From NCBI RefSeq assembly GCF_902167145.1, contig NC_050101.1, positions 136,942,990-137,006,989 on the forward strand: 64,000 nucleotides of DNA. The letters run 5' to 3'. A model generated the notes under the pieces. It worked only from the letters and a program-made list of their open reading frames with translations. It was not told the DNA's origin and ran no database searches. Within the stretch, counting starts at the first letter, position 1; each line of letters begins with the position of its first letter. Shown piece by piece: positions 1 through 11,522 of this stretch. The translations under genes and the position numbers were made by a program. The DNA is from Zea mays. Taxonomy: Eukaryota; Streptophyta; Magnoliopsida; Poales; Poaceae.

Positions 1-935
1 GACTGTCCGGTGTGCACCGGACTGTTCGGTAAGCCAAAGGTCGACCGGGCGAACGGTCGGCCACGCGATCCGCGTGAGACACGTGGCCGAGCCAACGGTC
101 GGAAGGGGGCACCGGACTGTCAGGTGTGCATCGAACAGTGTCCGGTGCGCCAACGGCTCCAAAGCACCAACGGTCGGCTTCGCCAAATAAGGAAAGAGAT
201 CCGCACCGGACAGTGTCTGATGGTGCACCGGACTGTCCGGTGCGCTAGGCGACATAAGGCAAGAATTGCCTTCCTGGAATGCACTCAACGGCTCCTAGCT
301 GCCTTGGGGCTATAAAAGGGACCCCTAGGCGCATGGAGGAGTACACCAAGCATTCACTAAGCATTCCTAAGCACCAAGCATTCACTAAGCATTCCTAAGC
401 ACCAAGACTTCGATTCCGCGCATTTGATTCTTTGTGATAGCAATTAGAGCTCTCTTTGAGTGGTGAACTCGCCGGGTTGTGTTGTGAGCTCTTGTTGCGA
501 CTTGTGTGCGTGTTGGTACTCTGATTTCGAGTCTTGTGTGTGTTGCTCATCCCTCCCTTACTCCGTGCTTCTTTGTGATCATCAAAGTGTAAGGGCGAGA
601 GGCTCCAAGTTGTGGAGATTCCTCGCAAACGGGATATAGTAAAGCAAAGCAAAACACTGTGGTATTCAAGTGGGTCTTTGGACCGCTTGAAAGGGGTTGA
701 TTGCAACCCTCGTCCATTGGGACGCCACAATGTGGAGTAGGCAAGTGTTGGACTTGGCTGAACCACGGGATAAACCACCGTGCCATCTCTGTGTTGATAT
801 CTTTTTGGTTATCGTGTTGTGCAAGTTCTCCTCTCTAGCCACTTGGCTTATTCGTGCTAACTCCTAATCAAGTTTTGCGGATTAAGTTTCAAGTTTTTAC
901 AGGATCACCTATTCACCCCCCTCTAGGTGCTCTCA
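1..935 (+). repeat. 5' LTR of element A, partial
   Basis: It matches the 3' LTR from about position 7686 onward and ends in CTCTCA at 935, directly before the primer-binding site. Bases 1-240 hold several imperfect copies of the CACCGGACTGTCCGGTG palindrome. Compared with the 3' LTR it carries an extra copy of a 28-bp unit downstream of the TATA box (about 350-405). Confidence 0.92.
311..318 (+). promoter_or_regulatory. TATA box of element A 5' LTR
   Basis: TATAAAAG lies after the palindrome cluster and is preceded by GGGGC. The same box sits at the equivalent place in the 3' LTR (7973-7980). This is the expected Pol II promoter for the element's genomic RNA. Confidence 0.75.
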
Positions 936-950
936 ATTGGTATCGGAGTC
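936..950 (+). other. Primer-binding site of element A
   Basis: ATTGGTATCGGAGTC follows the LTR end directly. It resembles the usual initiator-Met-tRNA complement TGGTATCAGAGC with a few differences. It would prime minus-strand cDNA synthesis. Confidence 0.8.
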
Positions 951-985
951 GTTCTCTTCAAGAAAGGGACTAACCGCCCGAAGAG

Positions 986-3376
986 ATGGATCCTAGGGGC
1001 AAGGGGATGGTGGTCAATGATAAGGAGAAGGAGTCCTTTGTCAATGATCCAAAGGAGGACAAGCCTACTGACTCGGGCTCGAGCCACAAAAGAAAAGATG
1101 GGAAGAAGAAGAAGACGAGGCGCATCAAGGAGATCGTCTACTACGACGACAGCGACGAGTCCTCTTCTTCCCAAAAGGATGACAACAACGACTACGAGAA
1201 AAAGAAGACGATTAACTCAAACTTCTGTTTCGATTATTCTCGTATTCCGCATAGCTCAAATGCACATTTGCTTTCCATTCCACTTGGTAAACCTCCTCAT
1301 TTTGATGGAGAGGACTACGGATTTTGGAGTCACAAAATGCGTAGTCACCTGTTCTCTCTCCATCCAAGCATATGGGAGATAGTCGAGAATGGAATGAAAT
1401 TTGATAGTACTGATAGTCCCATGTTCATTAATGAGCAAATTCACAAAAATGCACAAGCTACTACTGTTCTCCTAGCTTCTTTGTACAGGGACGAATACCA
1501 TAAAGTGAGCGGCTTGGATAACGCCAAGCAGGTCTGGGATACCCTCAAGATCTCACATGAGGGGAACGACGTCACCATGCTCACCAAGATGGAGTTGGTG
1601 GAGGGAGAACTCGGGAGATTCGCGATGATAAGGGGGGAGGAGCCAACCCAAACGTACAACAGGCTCAAAACCCTTGTCAACAAGATAAGGAGCTATGGAA
1701 GCACGCGATGGACGGACCACGACGTTGTCCGACTAATGCTAAGGTCCTTTACCGTCCTTGATCCACATCTTGTGAACAATATTCGTGAGAATCCTAGGTA
1801 CACGAAGATGACGCCCGAAGAGATCCTTGGAAAGTTCGTAAGCGGGCGGATGATGATCAAGGAGGCTAGATACGTCGACGATGCATTAAATGGTCCAATC
1901 CAAGAGCCTCAAACTATTGCTCTCAAGGCAACAAGGAGCAAGGAGACGCTACCTAGCAAGGTGGCACAAGTTGAGGCGGCCGGGCTTAATGATGAAGAGA
2001 TGGCCCACATCATCAAGTGGTTCAAGACGGCGCTAAAGGGTCGCAAGGAGCATCCCAACAAGAACAAGACGAAGGGGAAGCGCTCCTGCTTCAAATGTGG
2101 TAAGATTGGTCATTTCATCGCTAATTGTCCCGATAATGATAGTGACCAGGAAAAGAAGAGTGGAAAGTGGGAAAAGAAGAAGAACTACAAGAAGGCGAAG
2201 GGCGAGGCACATCTTGGAAAAGAGTGGGATTCGGATTGCTCCTCGTCCGACTCCGACAACGAAGGACTCGTCGCCGCCGCCTTCAACAAGTCATTCCTCT
2301 TCCCCAACGAGCATCACACTTGCCTCATGGCAAGGGAAAAGAAGGTAAGCACTCGTAATACTAGTACTTATGCTTCTTCAAGTGAGGATGAGTCTAGTGA
2401 TGATGATGAAATAGATTATTCATGTTTATTCAAAGGCCTAGATAGAACCAAGGTTGATAAAATTAACGAATTAATTGTTGCCTTGAATGATAAGAATAGG
2501 TTGCTAGAAAAGCAAGAGGATCTTTTGTATGAAGAGCATGATAAATTTGTTAGTGCACAAAATTCTCTTGCTCTAGAAGTTAAAAGGAATGAAATGCTTT
2601 CTTATGAACTATCTACTTGTCATGAAACCATTTCTACTTTAAAAGGTGTTAATGATGATTTAAATGCTAAACTAGTAATAGCGAATAAATCTAACTCTTG
2701 TGTAGAACATGTTATGATTTGCAATAGGTGCAAAGATTTTAATGTTGATGCTTGTAGTGAACACCTAGCTTGCATTTCTAAATTAAATGATGAAGTGGCT
2801 AGTCTTAATGCCCAACTTAAGACTAGCAAGAGCGAATTTGACAAGCTAAAATTTGCAAGGGATGCCTACACGATTGGTAGACACCCCTCAATTAAGGATG
2901 GTCTTGGCTTCAAGAGGGAGGTCAAGAACTTAACAAGCCATAAGGCTTCCATCTCCGCCAAGGAGAAAGGGAAGGCCCCTATGGCTAGTATTGCTCAAAA
3001 GAACCATGCCTTCATGTATCATGATAGGAGACATTCTAGAAATGTTAATAGAAGTTATGATGCTTTTAATTCTCATGCCATGGTTGCTTCTAGTTCTTCT
3101 ATTATGCATGATAGAAATGTGGCTAGAAAAAATGTTGTCAATCATATGCCTAGAAGAAATATTGTTCATTTTCCTAGGAAAGTAATGAATGAACCTTCTA
3201 CAATTTATTATGCTTGCAATGCTTCCTTTGCTATTTGTAGAAAGGATAAGAAGATAATTGCTAGGAAATTAGGGGCCAAATGTAAGGGAGACAAGACTTG
3301 CATTTGGGTCCCTAAGACTATTGTGACTAACCTTGTAGGACCCAACATGAGTTGGGTACCTAAGACCCAAGCCTAA
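986..3376 (+). CDS. gag: Gag polyprotein of element A
   Basis: This is an open frame of 796 codons, ATG to TAA, starting 50 bp after the 5' LTR. The N-terminus is Lys/Glu/Ser-rich. It is followed by a Copia gag (UBN2-like) region at about residues 100-290 with the usual [20 protein letters not shown] start. A CCHC zinc knuckle lies at Cys368, Cys371, His376 and Cys381 (spacing X2-X4-X4). An acidic Ser/Asp stretch and a long Lys/Leu/Asn-rich, probably coiled-coil tail follow. Gag forms the virus-like particle and the knuckle binds the element RNA. Base composition changes near 2345: upstream is balanced, downstream is clearly AT-rich. A donor-like AAG|GTAAGC occurs exactly at that change (see findings). 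The last 26 nt overlap the pol frame, which is shifted by +1. Confidence 0.93.
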   Translation: MDPRGKGMVVNDKEKESFVNDPKEDKPTDSGSSHKRKDGKKKKTRRIKEIVYYDDSDESSSSQKDDNNDYEKKKTINSNFCFDYSRIPHSSNAHLLSIPLGKPPHFDGEDYGFWSHKMRSHLFSLHPSIWEIVENGMKFDSTDSPMFINEQIHKNAQATTVLLASLYRDEYHKVSGLDNAKQVWDTLKISHEGNDVTMLTKMELVEGELGRFAMIRGEEPTQTYNRLKTLVNKIRSYGSTRWTDHDVVRLMLRSFTVLDPHLVNNIRENPRYTKMTPEEILGKFVSGRMMIKEARYVDDALNGPIQEPQTIALKATRSKETLPSKVAQVEAAGLNDEEMAHIIKWFKTALKGRKEHPNKNKTKGKRSCFKCGKIGHFIANCPDNDSDQEKKSGKWEKKKNYKKAKGEAHLGKEWDSDCSSSDSDNEGLVAAAFNKSFLFPNEHHTCLMAREKKVSTRNTSTYASSSEDESSDDDEIDYSCLFKGLDRTKVDKINELIVALNDKNRLLEKQEDLLYEEHDKFVSAQNSLALEVKRNEMLSYELSTCHETISTLKGVNDDLNAKLVIANKSNSCVEHVMICNRCKDFNVDACSEHLACISKLNDEVASLNAQLKTSKSEFDKLKFARDAYTIGRHPSIKDGLGFKREVKNLTSHKASISAKEKGKAPMASIAQKNHAFMYHDRRHSRNVNRSYDAFNSHAMVASSSSIMHDRNVARKNVVNHMPRRNIVHFPRKVMNEPSTIYYACNASFAICRKDKKIIARKLGAKCKGDKTCIWVPKTIVTNLVGPNMSWVPKTQA

Positions 3377-3389
3377 ATTTGCCTTGCAG
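2345..3389 (+). other. Candidate intron (or programmed alternative) joining gag to pol, element A
   Basis: The left border is AAG|GTAAGC and falls after a complete gag codon (residue 453). The right border is CTAAAT-N6-TTGCAG|GT and falls before a complete pol codon. Removing the 1045-nt segment would fuse Gag (with its zinc knuckle) in frame to Pol and delete the gag stop and coiled-coil tail. The segment is AT-rich, as plant introns need. This is inference: no RNA evidence is available here. A homologous segment exists in element B. Confidence 0.45.
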
Positions 3390-6300
3390 GTTTATGCATC
3401 CGGGGGCTCAAGCTGGATTATCGACAGCGGATGCACAAACCACATGACGGGGGAAAAGAGGATGTTCTCTTCCTACGTCAAGAACAAGGATCCCCAAGAT
3501 TCAATCATATTCGGTGATGGGAACCAAGGCAAGGTGAAAGGGTTAGGAAAGATTGCAAATTCAAATGAGCACTCTATTTCTAATGTATTCTTAGTTGAGT
3601 CGCTTGGATATAATTTGTTATCCGTAAGCCAATTATGTAATATGGGATATAATTGTCTATTCACAAATGTAGATGTGTCTGTCTTTAGAAGAAGTGATGG
3701 TTCATTAGCTTTTAAGGGTGTATTAGACGGCAAACTCTATTTAGTTGATTTTGCAAAAGAGGAGGCCGGTCTAGATGCATGCTTAATTGCTAAGACTAGC
3801 ATGGGCTGGCTGTGGCATCGCCGCTTAGCACATGTGGGAATGAAGAACCTTCACAAGCTTCTAAAGGGAGAACACGTGATAGGTCTAACTAATGTTACTT
3901 TCGAAAAAGATAGACCTTGTGCAGCTTGTCAAGCAGGGAAACAGGTGGGAAGCTCTCATCATGCCAAAAATGTGATGACAACATCAAGACCCCTGGAGTT
4001 ACTTCATATGGACCTCTTCGGACCCGTCGCCTATCTAAGCATAGGAGGAAGTAATTATGGTCTTGTTATAGTTGATGATTTTTCCCGCTTCACTTGGGTA
4101 TTCTTTGTGCAGGATAAATCTGAAACCCAAGGGACCCTCAAGCGCTTCCTAAGGAGAGCTCAAAACGAGTTTGAGCTCAAGGTGAAGAAGATAAGAAGCG
4201 ACAATGGGTCCGAGTTCAAGAACCTTCAAGTGGAGGAGTATCTTGAGGAGGAAGGAATCAAGCACGAGTTCTCTGCTCCCTACACACCACAGCAAAATGG
4301 TGTGGTAGAGAGGAAGAACAGGACGCTTATAGATATGGGGAGGACGATGCTTGGAGAGTTCAAGACCCCCGAGCGCTTTTGGTCGGAAGCCGTGAACACG
4401 GCTTGCCACGCCATCAACCGGGTCTACCTTCATCGCCTCCTCAAGAAGACTTCGTATGAGCTACTAACCAGTAACAAACCCAATGTTTCGTATTTTCGAG
4501 TTTTTGGGAGTAAATGCTACATTCTAGTGAAGAAGGGTAGGAATTCCAAATTTGCTCCCAAAGCCGTAGAAGGGTTTTTATTAGGTTATGACTCAAATAC
4601 AAAGGCGTATAGGGTCTTCAACAAATCATCGGGTTTGGTTGAAGTCTCTAGCGACGTTGTATTTGATGAGACTATAGGCTCTCCAAAAGAGCAAGTTGTT
4701 GATCTTGATGATGTAGATGAAGAAGACGTTCCAACGGCCGCAATGCGCACCATGGCGATTGGAGATGTGAGGCCAATGGAACAAAAGGAGCAAGATCAAC
4801 CTTCTTCCTCAACAATGGTGCATCCCCCAACTCAAGAAGATGAACAGGTTCATCAAGAGGAGGCGTGTGATCAAGGGGGAGCACAAGATGATCAAGTAAT
4901 GGAGGAAGAAGCACAACCGGCACCTCCAACTCAAGTCCGAGCGATGATTCAAAGGGATCATCCCGTCGACCAAATTTTGGGTGACATTAGCAAGGGAGTA
5001 ACTACTCGATCTCGATTAGTTAATTTTTGTGAGCATTACTCCTTTGTCTCTTCTATTGAGCCTTTCAGGGTAGAGGAGGCCTTGCTAGATCTGGACTGGG
5101 TGTTGGCTATGCAAGAGGAGCTCAATAACTTCAAGAGAAATGAAGTTTGGACACTGGTGCCTCGTCCCAAGCAAAATGTTGTGGGAACCAAGTGGGTGTT
5201 TCGCAACAAACAAGACGAGCATGGGGTGGTGACAAGGAACAAGGCTAGACTTGTGGCAAAAGGTTATGCCCAAGTCGCAGGTTTGGACTTTGAGGAGACT
5301 TTTGCTCCTGTGGCTAGGCTAGAGTCCATTCGCATTTTGTTAGCATATGCCGCTCACCATTCTTTCAGGTTGTTCCAAATGGATGTGAAGAGCGCTTTCC
5401 TCAACGGGCCAATCAAAGAGGAGGTGTACGTGGAGCAACCCCCTGGCTTCGAGGATGAACGGTACCCCGACCACGTGTGTAAGCTCTCTAAGGCGCTCTA
5501 TGGACTTAAGCAAGCCCCAAGAGCATGGTATGAATGCCTTAGAGACTTTTTAATTGCCAATGCTTTCAAGGTTGGGAAAGCCGATCCAACTCTTTTTACT
5601 AAGACTTGTGATGGTGATCTTTTTGTGTGCCAAATTTATGTCGATGACATAATATTTGGTTCTACTAACCAGAAGTCTTGTGAAGAGTTTAGCAGGGTGA
5701 TGACTCAAAAGTTTGAGATGTCGATGATGGGCGAGTTAAGCTATTTCCTTGGGTTCCAAGTGAGGCAACTCAAGGATGGGACCTTCATCTCCCAAACGAA
5801 GTATACACAAGACTTGATCAAGCGGTTTGGGATGAAGGACGCCAAGCCCGCAAAGACTCCAATGGGAACCGATGGACACACCGACCTCAACAAAGGAGGT
5901 AAGTCTGTTGATCAAAAAGCATACCGGTCTATGATAGGGTCTTTACTTTATTTATGTGCTAGTAGACCGGATATTATGCTTAGTGTATGCATGTGTGCTA
6001 GATTTCAATCTGATCCAAGGGAGTGTCACTTAGTGGCTGTGAAGCGAATTCTTAGATATTTAGTCGCTACGCCTTGCTTCGGGATCTGGTATCCAAAGGG
6101 GTCTACCTTTGACTTGATTGGATATTCAGACTCTGACTATGCTGGATGTAAGGTCGATAGGAAGAGTACATCGGGGACGTGCCAATTCTTAGGAAGGTCC
6201 CTGGTGTCATGGAGTTCTAAGAAACAAACTTCCGTTGCCCTATCCACCGCTGAGGCCGAGTACGTTGCCGCAGGACAGTGTTGCGCGCAACTACTTTGGA

Positions 6301-6590
6301 TGAGGCAAACCCTCTGGGACTTTGGCTACAATCTGAGCAAAGTCCCACTCCTATGTGATAATGAGAGTGCTATCCGCATGGCGGATAATCCTGTTGAACA
6401 CAGCCGCACAAAGCACATAGACATCCGGCATCACTTTTTGAGAGACCACCAGCAAAAGGGAGATATCGAAGTGTTTTATGTTAACTCCGAGAACCAGCTA
6501 GCCGATATCTTTACCAAGCCTTTAGATGAGCAGACCTTTTGTAAGTTGCGTAGTGAGCTAAATGTCTTAGATTCACGGAACTTGGATTGA
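3384..6590 (+). CDS. pol: Pol polyprotein of element A: protease, integrase, RT, RNase H
   Basis: The frame is open from 3351 to the TGA at 6590 and is +1 relative to gag. It has no convincing ATG of its own at the left end. Numbering from 3384: aspartic protease motif DSG at 14-16; GAG-pre-integrase and HHCC zinc domain around 145-185 (WHRRLAH, then CAAC); integrase core with an Asp in HMDLFGP near 210, Asp273 in SDNGSEF and a Glu in NGVVER near 309; RT with YVDD at 752-755; RNase H with STAEAEY near 953-960. About 1068 codons is full length for Copia pol, with no internal stop. The proteins mature Gag, copy the RNA and insert the cDNA. Expression probably needs a frameshift or splicing. Confidence 0.93.
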   Translation: MQVYASGGSSWIIDSGCTNHMTGEKRMFSSYVKNKDPQDSIIFGDGNQGKVKGLGKIANSNEHSISNVFLVESLGYNLLSVSQLCNMGYNCLFTNVDVSVFRRSDGSLAFKGVLDGKLYLVDFAKEEAGLDACLIAKTSMGWLWHRRLAHVGMKNLHKLLKGEHVIGLTNVTFEKDRPCAACQAGKQVGSSHHAKNVMTTSRPLELLHMDLFGPVAYLSIGGSNYGLVIVDDFSRFTWVFFVQDKSETQGTLKRFLRRAQNEFELKVKKIRSDNGSEFKNLQVEEYLEEEGIKHEFSAPYTPQQNGVVERKNRTLIDMGRTMLGEFKTPERFWSEAVNTACHAINRVYLHRLLKKTSYELLTSNKPNVSYFRVFGSKCYILVKKGRNSKFAPKAVEGFLLGYDSNTKAYRVFNKSSGLVEVSSDVVFDETIGSPKEQVVDLDDVDEEDVPTAAMRTMAIGDVRPMEQKEQDQPSSSTMVHPPTQEDEQVHQEEACDQGGAQDDQVMEEEAQPAPPTQVRAMIQRDHPVDQILGDISKGVTTRSRLVNFCEHYSFVSSIEPFRVEEALLDLDWVLAMQEELNNFKRNEVWTLVPRPKQNVVGTKWVFRNKQDEHGVVTRNKARLVAKGYAQVAGLDFEETFAPVARLESIRILLAYAAHHSFRLFQMDVKSAFLNGPIKEEVYVEQPPGFEDERYPDHVCKLSKALYGLKQAPRAWYECLRDFLIANAFKVGKADPTLFTKTCDGDLFVCQIYVDDIIFGSTNQKSCEEFSRVMTQKFEMSMMGELSYFLGFQVRQLKDGTFISQTKYTQDLIKRFGMKDAKPAKTPMGTDGHTDLNKGGKSVDQKAYRSMIGSLLYLCASRPDIMLSVCMCARFQSDPRECHLVAVKRILRYLVATPCFGIWYPKGSTFDLIGYSDSDYAGCKVDRKSTSGTCQFLGRSLVSWSSKKQTSVALSTAEAEYVAAGQCCAQLLWMRQTLWDFGYNLSKVPLLCDNESAIRMADNPVEHSRTKHIDIRHHFLRDHQQKGDIEVFYVNSENQLADIFTKPLDEQTFCKLRSELNVLDSRNLD

Positions 6591-7370
6591 TTTATAGCAT
6601 ACACGTGTTTCATGCTTTGATCATGTTCCTTTAAGCATTTTGTTGTTTATTTATGGTGCTCAAGTTGTACAAGCACTCCCCGGACCTTTCAAGTCCATTT
6701 GCAAGTGATACACAAATTTAGGGGGAGATGTGCTACAACTTGACCCTTTGTGACTAACTCTGTGCTTGAGTTTGCTTAATTTAGTCTTAAAGGAGGTTTG
6801 AAAGGGAAAAGGTGGACTTGGATCATGCAAGACTTCCACTGCACTCCGATGAAAGAGTAACTTATTCCAAGTTCATCTATGTACTCTTATTGCATTTTTA
6901 CTCTTAGTTGAAGATTTTGGTGAGGCAATGGGGTTAAAGGGCCAAAATTGATTCTGTTTTGGTGCTTGATGCCAAGAAAATAAGGCCAAAGCAAGAAATG
7001 GATCAGCTACCACTTGTGAATTTTGAAAATAGTAGAGTAGAGTTTTTGTTTGTCAAAATACTTCGATTTGTCTCTTATTGTCAAAAGTTGGTCTCTTGTG
7101 GGGAGAAGGCTTAATTATGGGAAAAGGGGGAGTTTTTGAATCCTTGACCAATTTCTCGTGAAATATCTCTCTTTATGTTTCAACATGTGTGTTTGACTTA
7201 GAGATAGGAAATTGTGTTTGATTTGCAAAAACAAACCAAGTGGTGGCAAAGAATGATCCATATATGTCAAATTTGAATCAAAACAATCTTGAGTTCGTAT
7301 TTGAAGTGATTTTGCACTTGTTCTACTTGCTTTATGTTGTGTTGGCATAAATCACCAAAAAGGGGGAGAT
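6591..7370 (+). other. 3' noncoding region of element A with repeated polypurine tracts
   Basis: No gene lies between pol and the 3' LTR, and no env-like frame was seen. Polypurine boxes occur at about 6719-6729, 7120-7133 and, just before the LTR, 7358-7370 (AAAAAGGGGGAGA type). The last is the expected plus-strand primer. Multiple polypurine boxes are known for Sireviruses. Confidence 0.7.
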
Positions 7371-8571
7371 TGAAAGGGAAATGTGCCCTTGGGCCATTTC
7401 TAAGTATTTTGGTGATTTAGTGTCCAACACAAGTGCCTAAGTGTTAAATGGTGGACAAAGTACAAATCAAGTATAAAGGTATGTTTCTCAGACTTAGTAC
7501 ATTGTTTTAGAGACTAATGTATTGTGTCTAAGTGCTGGAAACAGGAAAAATCAAGTTGAAATTAAAGATGGCTTTGTTCAGCCAAAGTCAGCTATGTCTG
7601 GGTGCACCGGACTGTCCGGTGGTGCAGGCTGCCTCAGGCGAACTTGCTGCTCTCGGGAAGTGATTAACGACGTACGGCTATAATTCACCGGACTGTCCGG
7701 TGAGCCAATGGTCGGCCGGGCGAACAGTCGGCCGCGCGAGACACGTGGCCGAGCCAACGGTCGGAAGGGGGCACCGGACTGTCCGGTGTGCACCGGACAG
7801 TGTCCGGTGCGCCAACGGCTCCAAAGCACCAACGGTCGGCTTCGCCAAATAAGGAAAGAGATCTGCACCGGACAGTGTCCGGTGGTGCACCGGACTGTCC
7901 GGTGCGCCAGGCGACAGAAGGCAAGAATTGCCTTCCTGGAATGCACTCAACGGCTCCTAGCTGCCTTGGGGCTATAAAAGGGACCCCTAGGCGCATGGAG
8001 GAGTACACCAAGCATTCACTAAGCATTCCTAAGCACCAAGACTTCGATTCCGCGCATTTGATTCTTTGTGATAGCAATTAGAGCTCTCTTTGAGTGGTGA
8101 ACTCGTCGGGTTATGTTGTGAGCTCTTGTTGCGACTTGTGTGCGTGTTGGTACTCTGATTTCGAGTCTTGTGTGTGTTGCTCATCCCTCCCTTACTCCGT
8201 GCTTCTTTGTGATCATCAAAGTGTAAGGGCGAGAGGCTCCAAGTTGTGGAGATTCCTCGCAAATGGGATATAGTAAAGCAAAGCAAAACACTGTGGTATT
8301 CAAGTGGGTCTTTGGACCGCTTGAAAGGGGTTGATTGCAACCCTCGTCCATTGGGACGCCACAACGTGGAGTAGGCAAGTGTTGGACTTGGCTGAACCAC
8401 GGGATAAACCACCGTGCCATCTCTGTGTTGATATCTTTTTGGTTATCGTGTTGTGCAAGTTCTCCTCTCTAGCCACTTGGCTTATTCGTGCTAACTCCTA
8501 ATCAAGTTTTGCGGATTAAGTTTCAAGTTTTTACAGGATCACCTATTCACCCCCCCCTCTAGGTGCTCTCA
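7371..8571 (+). repeat. 3' LTR of element A
   Basis: It starts TGAAAGGG and ends TCTCA, 1201 bp, directly after a polypurine tract. It holds a cluster of CACCGGACTGTCCGGTG palindromes (about 7600-7910) and TATAAAAG at 7973-7980. Confidence 0.95.
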
Positions 8572-9371
8572 ATATTCCCTCGGGAATAATGAAACTTAAG
8601 AAAAAATAATTCTTATCCCTCAATCAAGGAGGTATGTCCGTTAGTGAATACCAGGATCGTTTCACACAACTTTCTCGCTATGCACCGGAAGAGGTGGACA
8701 CTGATGAGAAGCGCCAAGAGTGTTTCTTGGAAGGCTTAATTGGACCTTTGAACTATCAGCTGCAAAGCCACAGTTTTCTGAACTTTCAGACTCTGCTCAA
8801 CAAAGTAATTAGCTTGGAAAGCAAAAGGAAGGAGTTATTTGATCATAAAAGGAAGTTTCAATCACAGGGACAGGCCAGCAGGAATACCCGACAAAACAAC
8901 TCTCAAGGTTCTCAGTTTCGCTCTGGAAATCAGATTGGAAATAACAATTATCAAATGCAACGCTCTAGACAGCAAGGCCAGAGAAGCAATTAGTAGAGAA
9001 CCAATTATCAGCAATGACAAGGGTATGGCGGATATCCACATGATCGTCAAGGAAACATCGTGAACACACCGACCAAGAATAATAATTCAATCACCCCAGT
9101 TCAGCCCAATGGGTGCTTCAAGTGCGGAAAAAGTGGGCATTATGCCAATAATTGCCCAAAGCGCAACTCTCAGACACCTCAGAAAAATAGCAATCAACAG
9201 GTTGACCAAAGTACACCTGTTCGTAATAACACCCAGGGAAAAAGTTATCAAAACCAGAATAAGGGAAGAGTTAACCATATCACCATAGAATTAGCCCAGG
9301 ACGCACCAAACGTATCAACTCCATACCTGCTTCAGTTTTGTTTGATTCTAGAGCATCTCGTTCATTTATAA
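8572..9371 (+). pseudogene. Broken gag of a Gypsy element (host of element A)
   Basis: In-frame peptide pieces carry a Retrotrans_gag-like segment (8634-8993; VSEYQDRFTQLSRYAPE, then a Gln/Asn/Arg-rich tail) and a CCHC knuckle (CFKCGKSGHYANNC, about 9115-9160). The frame is interrupted by TAA at 8607-8609 and by TAG codons near 8991. The left part was displaced out of the window by the insertion of element A. The pattern fits a chromovirus-type Gypsy gag. Clearly non-functional. Confidence 0.85.
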
Positions 9372-11522
9372 GTGAGACATTCGTGGAAAAACATAACATA
9401 ACAAAATATCCCCTTAAGAAGATGTTACTTATTAGTTCACCGGGAGGTGAAATGAAGGCCACACACTCATGCCCCCATGTTTGTCTCAAGATTCAAGAAA
9501 TAGATTTTCTAGTCAACCTAGTGGTCCTAGGATCCAACGATATTGATGTGATTGTTGGATATGACTGGTTGAAAAGTTGTGATGGGGTGATACAATGTGT
9601 TAAAGAAACAATTGTGTTGACAAGCCCACAAGGAGAAAGAATCAGTGTCAGCACCAACTTGCAAGTGGAAGCAGAAACAATGGTGAATCACTTGGAAGAA
9701 AAGTCCCTAAAAAATATTAAGGTGGTGTGTGAGTATCCAGATGTATTTCCGGAGGAATTACCAGGTATGTCACCTGATCGTGATGTAGAGTTCTCTATTG
9801 AATTATTACCCGGAACTGCACCTATATGAGAGCACCTAGAGGGGGTGAATAGGTGATCCTATCAAAATCAAGACTAAACAACACAAACTTGGTTTATGAA
9901 ATGTTAGTGAAGTCAAAACCAAGGTGCTATGACTAGAGAGGGAGAGAACAAGAAGAGATAACTTCTTCACTTAATTGCTCTTCACAAGATGAGTTTAAAC
10001 TTAGAGCAATTATAAAGTGAGTAGAAGTAGAGAGAATCACACAAGAATAAAGACAGGTGACACAACGATTTTTATCCTGTGATTCGGCCAAGTGGAATAC
10101 TTGCCTAGTCCATGTTGTGGCGTCCCAACAGACAAATGTTGCACTCAACCCCTTTCAAGTGATCCAATGATCCACTTGAATACCATTGTTCTCTTTATCT
10201 CAAGTTTATCCACTTGTGAGGAATCTCCACACTTTGGAGTCTCTCACACCTTACACAAAAGACCTCGAATGAGCACGGGAGTAAGGAGGGAATAGCAACA
10301 CAGACAAAAGTGAGTGTCGCAGCACTAACACGCACACAAGACAAGAGCGAGCACAAGAAAGCAGCACAGCAGAGTTACAACTCAGAAAAGTGCTCAAATC
10401 TCTAGCACAGTGAATCAAATGCGCGAATGTGAGGTCTCGGCGTCTTAGGATGTTCAAGAGGTTCTTGGTTTTCTGCTCCATGCGCCTAGAGGTCCCTTTT
10501 ATAGCCCCAATGTAGCTAGGAGCCATTGGAGCTCCATTTGGTAGGCAATAGTTGCCTTCTGTCCGTGGGCACATCAGACAGTGAACAGGCGCGATGTCCT
10601 TCCTTTTTTGCGAAGCCGACCGTTGCAACCACAATTCCCTTGGCACACCGAACAGTCTGGTGCGGCCTGGTGACCGTTGGCTCGGGCCACGCGTCGCCCA
10701 CTGATTGCGCACTGATTGCGCTGCCGACCGTTGGCGCGGGCGCAACTGGCTCACTGGACAGTCCGGTGAATTTTAGCCGCAACATCCCCAACTTTTCCCG
10801 AGAGCAGCGAGATCATCGAGCGTGCCAGCCTAGGCACTGGACAGTTTGGTGCACCCGCAGTCTGGTGCAAGTCTGGCTGAGCACTGCCAACCTTCTTCAA
10901 TCCAATCTCATTTGATTTGACAAGGTTCCTAGCACTTAGAGGAATATGTTAGTACCAAAAACAATTCACTAAGGCTATAGACATACCTTGATTCTTGATT
11001 GCATCTCTTTAACACTTTAGCACATATCCACTAAAACAATATGTGTTGGGCATTTAATCACCAAAACATTTATAGAAATGGCCCAAGGGCACATTTCCCT
11101 TTCATTATATCAAAAAGACCTTATAGAATGGATGTTAAGGATTTTGGTGAACTTAAGAAACATATAGAAGAATTGTTAGAAAAAGGTTTTATCCGTCCAA
11201 GCTCGTCCCCTTGGGGAGCTCCAGTTCTATTTGCGGATAAGAAAGATGGTTCAAAAAGAATGTGTGTTGATTATAGGAGTTTGAATGAAGTAACCACTAA
11301 GAACAAATACCCTTACCTCGGATCGAAGATTTGTTTGATCAGATGAAAGGAGCTAAGATATTCTCGAAAATAGATCTAAGATCAGGGTATCATCAGTTGA
11401 AAATTCGAACTGAAGACATACCTAAGACAACCTTCACTACAAGAAATAGATTATACGAGTTTTTGGTCATGTCATTTGGACTTACTAATGCACCGACTTA
11501 CTTTATGAACTTAGTTGAAAGG
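9338..11522 (+). pseudogene. Broken protease-RT segment of the same Gypsy element
   Basis: A retropepsin-like segment (9338-9700) has DSRAS where DSGAS is expected, so the Gly of the active-site motif is changed to Arg. An RT start follows (YPDVFPEELPG), is split by a solo LTR at 9827-11104, and resumes with SKRPYRM and [15 protein letters not shown] frameshift near 11330 precedes [10 protein letters not shown] and [11 protein letters not shown]. Homology stops at about 11522, before the RT YxDD box, where minus-strand Copia sequence begins. The rest of pol and the LTRs are absent. Confidence 0.85.
9827..11104 (-). repeat. Solo Copia LTR inserted in the Gypsy RT
   Basis: Read on the minus strand it begins TGAAAGGGAAATGTGCCC and ends TCTCA, matching the LTRs of element A, 1278 bp. 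The flanking target duplication is CTATA (9822-9826) and TTATA (11105-11109), one mismatch. There is no internal region, so it is a product of LTR-LTR recombination. It includes a decayed palindrome cluster and a minus-strand TATA box at 10496-10503. Confidence 0.9.

Larger units (their letters stand above)
1..8571 (+). mobile_element. Copia (Sirevirus, Opie/Ji-like) LTR retrotransposon A, 5' end cut by window
   Basis: The order is partial 5' LTR (1-935), primer-binding site, gag, pol (protease, integrase, RT, RNase H), a noncoding tail with polypurine tracts, and a complete 3' LTR (7371-8571). Integrase before RT is the Copia order. The gag zinc knuckle, the YVDD RT and the long gag with an acidic, coiled-coil-like C-terminus fit the Sirevirus lineage. 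The right flank begins ATATT, the presumed target duplication, but its left partner lies outside the window. The element is inserted in the gag region of a decayed Gypsy element. By eye the two LTRs differ by roughly 17 substitutions over about 920 comparable bases, plus indels. Confidence 0.93.

Noticed and set aside
7578..8077. Overlapping Cys/Arg-rich frames (HRTVRC/APDSPV repeats) here and at 28839-29564, 37051-37776 and 61998-62210
   Set aside because: They are the CCGGAC palindromes of Copia LTRs read in six frames. They recur only in LTRs and have no start or domain logic.
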